Below, piece by piece: positions 1-11,459 of a DNA stretch of 64,000 bases; position 1 is the first letter of the stretch, and the number at the start of each line of letters is the position of its first letter. The stretch lies in assembly GCA_013076295.1 (NCBI GenBank), contig RQOL01000855.1, forward strand, positions 1,116,001 to 1,180,000. Reading direction: 5' to 3'. This DNA comes from Sanderia malayensis (Eukaryota > Cnidaria > Scyphozoa > Semaeostomeae > Pelagiidae). Both the position numbers and the translations under genes were made by a program. The notes beneath the pieces were generated by a model, which was not told where the DNA came from, made no database searches, and saw only the letters and a list, made by a program, of their open reading frames with translations.

Positions 1-1874
1 CGACGGGGTCATTTATCCAACCGGACTCACATTTACTTACACGCCCGAACCCGGTGAGAGACCGGCTAGTAGTGAACTCGTTAGTGGCCTAGTTCGGACT
101 AGTAATTCCTCAGAAATCGCATAGCACAATCTACGATGGCCACTCAATAGCCGCCTGTTCGTTATTAAGCGCCCCCTCTAATGCAGTGTTTGCTATCAAT
201 GGAATTACTGTTAACGCCTCTCTTTGCAATAGACGCCCATTGTGAAATAAGCGCTTACTCCACAAGTGAATCCAATGCTATCCAAGATATCATTCGAATG
301 CTTTCATTTATGCGCCGAGAGGCGTTCGTTGAGGCGTTTATTTATAGAGGTCTCGTAAATATGTAAATTCGTAGTGTATTTGTCTGTATATAAAACGGTG
401 ATTTTTAGATATTTGCATTTCTGCTTTGACGAGCACGTTGCATGTAAGTAAACTTTCCTGATCATCCACTGCGTTATTGCCACATCTTATGTGGAAAATA
501 TTCAAGTACATATATATATGAATATATATGTGTATATATAAAGCTGAAGTTCGTCTTAAATTTCTTTATTAACGCTTAATCATTTTTTGTCATGGTGGGT
601 TGGACAGCACCCTGTATACAATTGATGATATGAATGGTAAGAATGATAATTAATCGGGAAATGGATACGATTTTCTCTCTTCAAGTTACCGTCTTAACAT
701 GGCTGTGATGTTCATAATCGCTTCCTTGCAACTTGGTCTTTGTCGCAAGTTTTTTCAGAAGTACACTATAAAAGTGGGCGGAAAAGTCAACTGCGTCGGG
801 TCACACCGCTCGCCGACACACCTGTGCACACACCCCTTTTGCGGTGTGTCATGGAAACTCATTTTTTAAATGTCGAAAAGAACATATTTATAATGTTTGT
901 TCAGTTTCCTTCAGCAAAAGAATGCTTTAAAGCACATTGACACGGTAAGATGTAAACATAGTTATTGAATATTACATTCAAGTTAATACCCGACTATGTA
1001 AATGCAGGTATAGTTTTGAAGGGGTGTGTACTTTATTCTACCAACATATTGGAATTAGGCCACAAGAGGCAAGGCCCTTGGTTGTATAAAAACTTGGGGC
1101 GTATTGCCTTCCAAAAATTGAGTTATCTTAACATAGACGTTTATTTTAATATGTTCATTTTATCAGAAAGTTTATTGTTGTTGTGGAAAGTTTAGTTTAG
1201 TGGTTTTAATTCCTCGAGAAAAACTCACAAAAAATATTTCAATTATTACCCCTGAAATATCATGCAAAAATTATTTCTTAAAGTGAAAAATAAACCTGAT
1301 ACAGGTATTAGACAATTTGTGGATTGGCATCTAAAATAAAATGCCCGTAAGTAACTAATTTCTAAAATTTTATGAATTATCTTGGTAGTTGATACAAAAT
1401 GATAACAAGTTTACTGCAATCAATTTCTGTTCACCCAAAAATCGATGACCAGTTTTCAAAACATTATCTACTGTCTATTTGTTAAATATACTTATTTCAA
1501 AGTTTTCCAATTTTTTTTCCAAATTGACTGAATCAGTGGCGAAATCGCGACTGGGATCTCATTACAGTCTTGTGACGTCATCATTCGTAACTCAGCACTG
1601 GAGTTGTGAAGCTTGGACCAGCACGCAGTCGCAGAGGGCATTTTCCACACCCGTTAGTACGGCTGTGGTTGTTCACAGCAGAACACTGTGCTTCAGATTG
1701 CTCCACGACAACATGGCCAAGTGTTTGCATCCGCCATATTTGATTTGAATTCTCAATAATCACGTGCTGATGGATAATGGCTGATCTTATCACTAGATAG
1801 TAGTATCTGCCTGTTGATGTTACTAATAAAAAAATGCAGTGTCTTGTTTGTGCGCACGCGTAGTTCGCAATCCT
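1..1874. other. No gene recognised (flank downstream of MCT-like gene A)
   Basis: I see no supported exon in this stretch. Short open frames are present but none shows a known domain or flanking splice sites with a partner exon. Around 165-350 there are fragments such as AAGCGCCCCCTCTAA and GAGGCGTTTATTTA that recur near 18720-18850, so part of this stretch is a degenerate dispersed repeat. A short TATA-rich run lies near 510-540. Confidence 0.5.
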
Positions 1875-4800
1875 TCACACGTTACTTTCCTTCTTGAGCA
1901 GTTCGTCCAGTTCCTTTTCATCGAGAACGAGGGGAAAGTGGGAGGATGAACAGAAGAGCATTTTCTCATCTCTCTGTTCCTTTCGTTGCTTTGCAATGGC
2001 TGCGCTTGGCATCATCTTAATGTGTAGATCATCAGTCCACACAGCGTAGGTTTCGTTAGCCTTCCCAGCAGTTGATGATGGTGCAATGTGCAGTGATTCA
2101 TTTGATTGACTTTTGCTCGACTGAGGAGTCGTGTCTGTGATGATTCCCGAATCGCTTTGGAAATCAGATCTTCTTTTATTCTTTTTTTGCTCCTCCTCAG
2201 TTTTGCCGGCTTCCAAGTCATCGCAGCCGTCGTCTGTGGGTGCCAGGAGATGAAGGGGTTTTTCAAGCCCTTCCTTGATCTTGAATATTGGCACCAGGAA
2301 CATGACGCAGGCAGCCAGCGCGGCTGTGCCACCAGAAAAGAAGAAGGCCAAGTCATAGGCACCAGTTAGGTCGTACAGCAATCCTACCAAAAAGCAATTT
2401 AATAATATATATCAAAGCTATAGAAGGACGCGCTAAGCTATGTCGAGATCCACAATTGCTTATTCCGAGTTTTACACAGGGGAACCAGTGAACAAAATGA
2501 GTGTTTGCTCTATGCAAAGTCTACCCCCCAGCGCGGCGAAGTATTATAAAAATGCTCGAATTACAGGTTCGACTTTGTTTTAGCGGTTTGTTGTTTTGAA
2601 AGGGTTGATTGGTTGTTGGTTCTTCAGTGACCCTTGAAGGGACAGATAATTTCGTTTGAATCCGATAAAGTTTGAACTGTATACAGTGTTGAAAGCTAAA
2701 TTGCTCTGTATTAAATACAGAACAGTTTAACAACATAAACACGGTTGAAATTTAATGTATTTCTAATATGTTATGTTGTCATCATCCCAGCCCAGTGTGT
2801 GCAAGGTTAAGCTTTGAATATTAAACGTCGCAGTTTCTATTTTCTTTTCATCAGATGGCTGCACTGAGCTTAATGCATTGGACATTCCTCCTGAATCAAA
2901 TGGGAGACTGCGCCGCCTAGTGAACAACGCCTAGTGACAGGGTCTCAAAATAGCAGCAAACAAACATGAAATGTTGCAGTGAAACAAGATCCGTTTTTCA
3001 TGGGTAGTTCTAATCGCTGGACCCCACGACTCGGGGACTCTCGGACGCGCGACTATACGACCTAGGGAAATACGACCCATGCCTTTAAAACTGCCAAATT
3101 TGCATTATTTTCACTGTAATTATTGTAGCGAAGTCAAAGACATTGTTTTGAAGTATGAAACGCAGTTTGGTGAGCATAGGAACAGAAATAAGTGCTTTTC
3201 GAGCAAGCAATTTTGTCGCAAAAAGCACGCTGTCGTTGCAAATCACTGAGGTTTTCGTATCGTAAGCAAGGAAACTGTGGTGGCAGTAATCGAATTCCTG
3301 TGGAGCCACGACATTGACATTTGCACCGTAATCAAAATTCCACCCTTTTCAGAAGCGTTGCGCAATCTGAAACCACCGGTAGTAAGACAGAACAACTTTA
3401 AAGCATTTCATATAAACGCAGAAAGACTATTCTGCTATTGTAACGTCTGTGTTTGTTATCATCCATCAAATATAGCAACAAAATGTGAATATATCACAAC
3501 ATAACAACAGCTAAAGCAACGAAGCATGGAAACCTTATCAACGTCATCATGCTCGTCACTATGTCATGATCATTTTTATTATTATTGCACCCTGCACAGT
3601 GCACCCTGCACTGCGCAGGTATATTGAGTTTTTTACCGCTAGAAAACACTTGCAAAGTATTCTATGGGATGCAAAAGGGCCTTAGTTACCCGAGGTTCGA
3701 GTTACTCCTGGCCCGACTTATCATGATTTTGCTGTTTTTATGAATATTATTTCTTTTGGAGTTTACCTCATTTATCTTTATCAAGTAAGAACACATTCCA
3801 CCAAAATATTCACAATACACAACTACTCAGATCTACTTCTTGATAAATGCAGACATACGAAATCCAAGCACGTTTTATTCTAAATACAAACTATATCGGC
3901 AACATGAACAAGAGAAGTATAACTAGAACTGGAAGCTGCAAGTTATATAAAGAGTTACAAATAGTTAACCTTCTAATCTGCAATGGTTTCTAAAATGTAA
4001 ATATTTCTAACTGAAAACTAAACAATGTCTGGGTCAAATAGATCATTCGAGTCACTCCCTTACTTCCATTCAAAGTCACCACCTCGTTCTCAATCTGTCT
4101 CTTTTTCGTGTCAAACACGCCACGATGGAATGTCAAGCATGCTGGCAGTGGTTCTTTCTAAAAGGGGGAACGGCAATTACAGGAATGATGATGATGATGA
4201 TACTGATGATGACTGCGTAAAGCCTGATACGCCAGATTAAGATAGCCTGCCTTTCGCATGTCATTAACATACCAAAGGGAGGGAATATATGAACTTTCCT
4301 TGTTGATGAGCGTCAAAGCAGATCACGCGATGAAAAACTTCTGTGCATAATTAATTCAAGTTAATATATTTTATATATTAACCAACATCATCAGATGCAT
4401 TCCATCTTTGAGACAAAATAGATCTATCCTATCCATGACTCTTCTCAAGAATCTATCAAAAAATTTATAACTCTGTTTATGCCAAACAGAAATTGTGTTA
4501 CAATGACATGATCTGAGTAGTTGTGTATTGTGAATATTTTGGTAGAATGTGCTCTTTCTTGATAAAGATAAATGAAGTAAACTCCAAAAGAAATCATATT
4601 CATAAAACAGCGAAATCATGATACGTCGGGCCAGGAGTAACTCGAACCTCGGGTAACTAAGGCCCTTTTGCATCCCATAGAAAACTTTGCAAGTGTTTTC
4701 TAGCGGTAAAAAACTCAATATACCTGCGCAGTGCAGGGTGCAGGGTGCAATAATAATAAAAATGATGATAGCGATTATAATGACGAGCATGATGACGTTG

Positions 4801-7800
4801 ATAAGGTTTCCATGCTTCGTTGCCTTAGCTGTTGTTATGTTGTGATATATTCACATTTTGTTGCTATATTTGATGGATGATAACAAACACAGACGTTACA
4901 TATAAATGCAGAATAGTCTTTCTGCATTTATATGAAATGCTTTAAAATTGTTCTCTCTTACTACCGGTGGTTTCAGATTGCGCAACGCTTCTGAAAAGGG
5001 TGGAATTTTGATTACGGTGCAAATGTCAATGTCGTGGCTCCACAGGAATTCGATTACTGCCACCACAGTTTCCTTGCTTACGATACGAAAACCTCAGTGA
5101 TTTGCAACGACAGCGTGCTTTTTGCGACAAAATTGCTTGCTCGAAAAGCACTTATTTCTGTTCCTATGCTCACCAAACTGCGTTTCATACTTCAAAACAA
5201 TGTCTTTGACTTCGCTACAATAATTACAGTGAAAATAATGCAAATTTGGCAGTTTTAAAGGCATGGGTCGTATTTCCCTAGGTCGTATAGTCGCGCGTCC
5301 GAGAGTCCCCGAGTCGTGGGGTCCAGCGATTAGAACTACCCGTTTTTCATCACTGCCCACGCATTTTTATCTTCTGTTTGCACAAAGGCAAAGTGCGGTC
5401 GCATATGTTAAGACCTTGGTATGTACACATTGTTGTTGAATTCCCACTTTGTTGTCAATTGACTAGCCCCGTCCGAGGCTGGCCTCATTTTGAGGACAGC
5501 TATCAGGGTGCGAAATCCACTCAACTTGTTTCTGAGTTCGAATGTCACGGAAAACTGAACCCGTCCAAGGGCGGGATGAGCTTTCAAAATGCGACCTCGA
5601 TTTCGGTCGAATGGCCCCTTAATGAGAGCAATAGATCTTACCTGCTACAGGGGGTCCAATGAGAAATGAGGCGGCAGAGGTGACGAGGAAAACACTGTAT
5701 CCAGTTGATAGTTGTTTTCTCGAAACCAAATCGCCAACAACCAACATGTTATTAGCCGATGTGCAACCGTCTGCTAAGCCGAACACAACAGCGTAAATGA
5801 TGAGGCCTTCATTGGTCGTGATTATAGGACACAGTGTGGTGGCCAGGCAGTTGGCAATGAGGGCAAATTGGTACATGACGATCTTGTCTGTTCGTGGCAT
5901 TGTGGCCAGTTTTCCAAGGATGAGTTTACCGAATGTCTGCGCCAATGACATATAGCCAGGGATCAACATTGCCTCTGTCTTGGGAATGCCCAAATCAACA
6001 GCCATGCGAACCTGAATAAGCAACAATACCAACAGTTCAAACACACGGCGTGCTGATGGCAACAATGCTGGGGTTTATTGATGGGAAGCATAGTGGGTAA
6101 TATTGGTATAGTAACAGCACTGGGGCATCGTGTCTCTGACAAAGGGAGTCATGAAAAGTACAGTATGCTATTGCTTGTCTACAAGAAACAATGGTACAGC
6201 CTATTGTTTCTTAACAAAGGACCATTGTCCTATTGTTTTCTGCAATGGAGCAGAATTGAGACTCTTACATGTGGGGACTTATTTCATTTCATCTTTCATT
6301 TTTCATTTTCATTTCAATTCTTTTAAGGAGGGTCACCCTTCAGTCTGACCACCCTTCAGTATTGTATGCATCATGGGCATAGAAGACACAACTGAAATTG
6401 CAATATACAGTCATATTGCAGGTCTTCAAAGTTTCCATATGGAAATCTGTTGTGGCAATTAGAATTCAGTATGCATCAGGGTAATATAAGCTGTGCTTAC
6501 CAGATGGACAAATGGGATGTAATATCCGAAATGCATCAGTGTTGTTCCGGTAATAAACGTAACGAATGCTTTGTTCTTTCTCAGCGGAATGCTTGGTCCT
6601 TCGTTAATAGTGTCGAGAGCCTCCTTTGCAGTTTCAGCCTCTCCTTCAACACCGCCATCGTTCTGACTGCCGTCCGTGTTCGGTGCATCTTCGCTTTGTT
6701 CCGGATCCGGGCGCTTGTAGAAGACGGAGATGACGATCAACACGATAGATGCCGAGCTCAAAATCTTGAAACCGGATTTGAATCCGAATCTTGACAGCAA
6801 GTAGCCGAGTGCGGGAGATATGGCCAGCGCGCCGGTGCTGTTACCGCTGAGCGCGATGCCGTGGGCCAATGACCAGTTCTTCTTGAAGTACAGTGGAAGT
6901 ATGAGCAGTGACGCACTGAAACACAAGCTCTCGCCGACGGCGAATATCAGTCCAAGAGTGACGTACAGTGTGGGAATGTTGGGTACGAATGATGACGTGA
7001 ATAGGCCAAGACCGTAAAGTAGGCCGCCGATAAACATTGGTATTCGGAAGCCATAACGATTGCAGATCTTGAAAGTGAGCGGTGTCAGCATGTACGTCAA
7101 TGCAAACGAAATCGATCCAACCCATGCTGTAAACAGAAAAGAAAAAATAAAGTATTGTGGTTATGTTTCTCGTTGTCAAGCCTCCTCATGCGCATGCATC
7201 AACGTGCATACCACAATATAGTAACACGATAGAATTAAAAATAATACTAAAATCAGCACTTCAGAACACCACAAGCTTCATTCAAAAGTAAACAAATGTT
7301 TTCAAAATGACAGATTTGCATTTACATTGAATCGAGGCAGGAGTTGATGACCCTTTCATGCAATCGAGGCAGTGGTGAACGCACGTTATGCATCTTTGTG
7401 CAGCCTGCTAAGTCAGTCAGTATTTAACAAGGGTTGCTTAAGTATAGCATTCAATATTCAATGCCGTATCGATGCTGTGTGCACCTGCCCATGACAAACG
7501 GGTTGGTTCTATTCAGGTCTTTCTCTTTTTCGCACCTTTCGTGTTATGGCTCACCGCTTACAAACAATGCATACGTGTTCTGTACCCGTAATACGGTATA
7601 TTAACTCAAGGCGTGATGGGCATTTGCAGTAGTTGCACTCCTCAACGCTTCACTCTTTTGCCTTGGGAAAATTCTGCAATTTGGGGGGAAGTTACATTGC
7701 CAGGAAAACGGCTTAAATCTGTAAACTTTAAAAATGTCTCTCTCTCGTTGATCATTGCCAATAATAGCATCACCCATCTCAGATTTCAAAATATAACTGT

Positions 7801-10769
7801 TAATATTTACAAAGCTATGCCATCCCTGCGTGTCGTATATATGCGTTTGTTTATTTACCCTGCTTTATTGTTGTTCTGTGTTTATATTTACGCTGGTTTT
7901 GTTTTGTTTTCAGGCAACTGCTCAGCCCGGCCCGAACTGGACTTTATAACACAGAATAGGCCCGGAGAAAATCACGTGGTGTTTCGCTTGGAGCCCACAA
8001 AGGCATGATTTGCTTTGTTTCTGCTTGCAATGAACCGTCCTACATATTCTGCAATTTTCGGTTTACCACACAACTCCAATAATGTCATCATGGGCAATCA
8101 AAGCGTTAGGTAATGTAACATAAAACGGGACTCTCCTCGAGCATAGGGTTACGTTTTATGAAGAAGGGTGAGGCAAGGGAAATCAAGTTGTCATTCGAAA
8201 CTATTGCATCTGCCCTTCGATGGCCACTCTTTGAAACATTATTCTAACATTCTCAATCATAAGAACTTCAGAAAATATCCTGATTTCTAGAAGGGGGATA
8301 TAAAAGGCGGGCGCCAGGAGGGTTCTCCCCTGCCCCCGCCTCTTATACCCTACGCCAACGACACATCACACTCTGTTTCTGTTGCTATACAGACATGGAA
8401 AAGCAATCTAGTTTGCTTTATGGTATCCCTCTATTTGTCTTCTCTGCATATATTTGCATGCTATTCAAATCTAGTGCTGGTATTTTAATAAACAAGTCCT
8501 AGATAGCTGCAGAAACATAAAAGGATGAAACTTTTGAGACATTCTAGCCAAATGGGCAGCTATTCTTAAAATGTTATGGAGCCTTCGATATGCAACCACG
8601 CAATATGCTAACGTTAGGCAGTACAATGCAATATGCCAACTTTCTATGTACTTTAAAGGAAGAAACTTTCGCGAGGCAAAATAAACTTTCGCGAATTCCA
8701 AGTCTGAACAAAAACTTAAACGGAAGCCTTGAAGTAGTTTTGTGAAACTGAAACTTTTTTCATAAAAGTTTCTCATTTTTACAACATAAACAGGGTCAGC
8801 TTCGTTTCCATTTTACTCTGCCTTTTCTACCTTCCCTCTTCTTTCCATGAAACTAACTACTGAATACATATTTTTCTTTGTTGTTCGCCTTTCACTTTGG
8901 GATTACCAATTTCTCAAAATGGCTTTTTCGCGAGAATAAACTTTCGCGAATTTCATAAATTTCAAGTTTCTTCCCGCGAAAGTTTCTTCTTTAAAATATT
9001 GACTTGATATTTTTTAATGTATTCACGTATAGAGCTGGTGTTTCAATCAATTTGAAGATAAATAAAATGATCTTTTCCCAGGCTAGGGTAGCGGGTGGTT
9101 TTAACGAGCCTTGAATGCAATATATACTGAACATTAACCAATTTAACGTGGACCACAAATACAAAAGGAAATGTTAATATTTTCAAATCTGTTTTTCTTG
9201 TTTAATGTTCAGGAAATAATTGCAAGATATGTAATCAACTCTCTTTGTATCTTAGGTTGTATACTCCTCACCAGCAAAAGAGAATGGCAAAATTTAGGCA
9301 AATGCCGGTGGATGAGGACAATTATTGATCAAGGTATTTATACATTGATTAAAAAAAGTCCATTTTGATCTGTTTGAACAAATTTCCTTTTCCGCTGCAA
9401 ATAGAATGGGGGGGAGCATTATTGGCTGTCGGGGCGTTCTGGGGGAGGGGGGCTTTGAATTTTGGTGGATCCTTATTTCTTTTTCGGTCGCCAACAGTTT
9501 TTATGAAAGGGCCATTGAATGAACAGGCACGTCTATCAGTGGTATAAATATCTTTTTGATATCGGGTTCGCTGTTGATGTCCTCCCATACATCTGCGGCA
9601 TACAGATTAGCATTGAATTGTTTCCATTCTTTGAGGACTATTCATTTCGGATTACATTACTGGCTCATGCACAAAAGTGGTAAAAACAACATAAAACCCA
9701 TTTGAATTCACGAAAAATCTTTCATACTAGAAACTAGACATCGGCTTTTGAACAGATCTCCTTCATAAATTTCTTGGCTAAACAGTCTGAGAAATCTTTC
9801 GTGTGAAATTAAATATCATTCAAAGTGGTTTTTGTATTGGTGAATGAAATATTAGTAATTCAAACGTGATTTCGTATTCATATATCTTGATAAAAGCACC
9901 GAAAAATTTTTATTTGGACACTGTGACACAATTTTCTTTGTGGCGTATGAAAATATTGACAGAGCAAAGTGAGGCGAAGTTGTGACGTAGGTTTTGAAAC
10001 GCACTTTTGTGGCGACTTTCGTGTTTGGACTTTCGAGATTAAATTTTGAGGTTTTCGTGTCTGAGATATACGATCTTTTTTCACACAACTACTTTTGGAC
10101 ATGTTTTTGCTTCACTGTAGAAATCAGAGACTGATTGGAACTTTCAACCCTTGCGTGAGCAATTGCCTTTGCGGTGAGAGAGAAACTGCGACGCGGTGGA
10201 GGTGGCTTAGCTGAAATTAAAGGCCGCATTTTGTTATTGTCGAATCCGTCAAATCAAATTACTTGATTTCACCCGGCCTTTCAAATTTATAAACAGAACA
10301 TTTTCGCCCAACCCAAAGGAGAACGTTTCTGTTTCTAAACCCTGGGTGTGAGTGACCAAGCAAGCTTCGATTCGGATATATAGGGGATATTAGACAATGT
10401 ATAACATATAACAACATGGATGTGTAGTACTTGAATACATTGGACACATGCAGATCGCTTGCTCTGTTGCTACATAATAACTGTTTTTCTCTTACCTGTA
10501 AGTGCATCGCTTTCATTGAACTCTGCCTGTAAGGATATGTAGACGGAGCCAAATCCCTTGAAGAAACCCAGGACTAGAAATTGCACGATGAAACTCAGTG
10601 TACATAAGAACCAGGGGTAAGTGCACTTCTTGATGCGTCTCAATTGAATAATCCTTGCTGGGCTGAGGAAAAGGCAGCGTGTTGGCTGGTTATTCATCTC
10701 GCCTCCGATTTCGCCTTCTTCTGTGAGGCTGAATGGATTGCTGGCTTGACTCTCGGCTTCCACGTCCAT
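1875..10769 (-). CDS. SLC16/monocarboxylate transporter-like MFS protein A (4 coding exons)
   Basis: Predicted plasma-membrane major facilitator carrier of the SLC16 (MCT) kind; the substrate is unknown. Coding exons on the minus strand are 10769-10496, 7126-6501, 6011-5642 and 2383-1875, all GT-AG with phases 1, 0, 1, giving about 592 residues with a stop at 1875. Exon 1 holds an acidic N-terminus and TM1; exon 2 starts with AWVGSIS and carries TM2-TM6 including the conserved YFKKNWSLAHGIALSGNSTG region, a long hydrophilic loop rich in Glu/Asp, then TM7; exon 3 holds TM8-TM11; exon 4 holds TM12 and a long charged cytoplasmic tail. The family's TM1 signature (DGGWGW type) is replaced by CTYPWF, so this is a divergent member. 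The start ATG at 10769 is the first in frame after TCATCG-type upstream noncoding sequence. A paralogue sits head-to-head at 17541. The last intron is swollen by a foldback transposon. Confidence 0.88.
2993..5350. mobile_element. Foldback / MULE-like inverted-repeat transposon with 9-bp target duplication
   Basis: Two near-identical arms, 3002-3833 and 4510-5341 (832 bp each), are reverse complements of each other and begin GGGTAGTTCTAATCGCTGG. The nonamer GTTTTTCAT lies directly outside both ends (2993-3001 and 5342-5350), a perfect target-site duplication. The central spacer 3834-4509 has an Asp-rich 71-codon frame (4025-4240) but no transposase motif, so the element looks non-autonomous. 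A 9-bp duplication with very long terminal repeats fits Mutator-like (MULE) elements; a hAT assignment (8 bp) is a weaker alternative. It sits inside the last intron of MCT-like gene A. The few differences between the arms imply a fairly recent insertion. Confidence 0.85.
8294..8350. repeat. Imperfect GC-rich palindrome in intron 1 of gene A
   Basis: The segment GGGATATAAAAGGCGGG is followed after about 25 bases by CCCGCCTCTTATACCC, an imperfect inverted repeat that could fold as a hairpin. It contains a TATA-like ATATAAAAG, but nothing else supports a promoter here. Confidence 0.45.
8650..8995. mobile_element. Small inverted-repeat element (MITE-like) with AACTTTCGCGAA motifs
   Basis: The left end reads CTTTAAAGGAAGAAACTTTCG and the right end is close to its reverse complement (CGCGAAAGTTTCTTCTTTAA). 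Internal copies of AAACTTTCGCGAA are present beside both ends. The same motif set recurs immediately right of the assembly gap at about 36905-36965, so this is a dispersed family. Target duplications are not clear. Confidence 0.5.
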
Positions 10770-11408
10770 GACGAACTAACTTTGATTTGAGACGATGTTC
10801 TGAAATTATCGCGTTTTCTTCTATTTCCATTCACTTCTTTGAGAAACGAATAACTGTGGTAGAATACTATATATCATTAACGTATATCGGCGATATGAAA
10901 AAGGCCTGTGAGATTTGGTGAAATCTTCAGTTCCTGCTTACTTTCTGTTGCAAGGTCTGCGATAGACTGTGCAAGGACCAGTGGTAGACCATCAGCTGAT
11001 TCGCTGTGTTTTTAATGAATTATTCATGACAATGTCGTCGCAATTTGATTGGTCAAAAATCATGTAGCGATACGTGATTGGTCGCGAGCAATAACAAATA
11101 CACGTGATTTCTCACCAACTTTGATCACATGAAAAACATGATGAAGAGTTGCGCATTGTTCAGAAGAGAATTGAATTATCTGCTGTTGAAAGGGCCTTGT
11201 ATTTTTGCTTTGTTTCGTTCTGTGTTATGGGAAACCCCCATTGTGACATAAACAGTGTTGTCCTGTCACAAGACTGACAGGGTGCAGGACTGTGACGTTT
11301 TTTTGTCTCTTTATTCTTTGTTTTGCGTTTGCCGGCCACACCGAATTGGGAAAATTTATTTTTCGTGACAAACAAAAACAAGTATGCATAAGATCAAACA
11401 CGTGAGGT

Positions 11409-11459
11409 TTGTTTTTCTCATTCTCCATGGCTTTATGTTTTTCTCATTCTCCATGGCTG
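11409..11459. repeat. Two-copy direct repeat, about 27-bp unit
   Basis: The block GTTTTTCTCATTCTCCATGG occurs twice back to back, separated by CTTTAT. It is a simple local duplication. Confidence 0.8.

Noticed and set aside
3085..3309. 74-codon frame, found identically at 5034-5258 on the other strand
   Set aside because: Both copies lie in the arms of the foldback element; identity reflects arm duplication and no domain is recognised.
4025..4240. 71-codon Asp-rich frame in the foldback spacer
   Set aside because: Low-complexity GATGAT run at the end, no transposase or other domain, and no partner exon.
4371..4790. 139-codon minus-strand frame
   Set aside because: Runs across the spacer/right arm junction of the foldback element; composition is noncoding.
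7613..8008. 131-codon plus-strand frame
   Set aside because: Lies in intron 1 of MCT-like gene A, with no domain and no splice partner.
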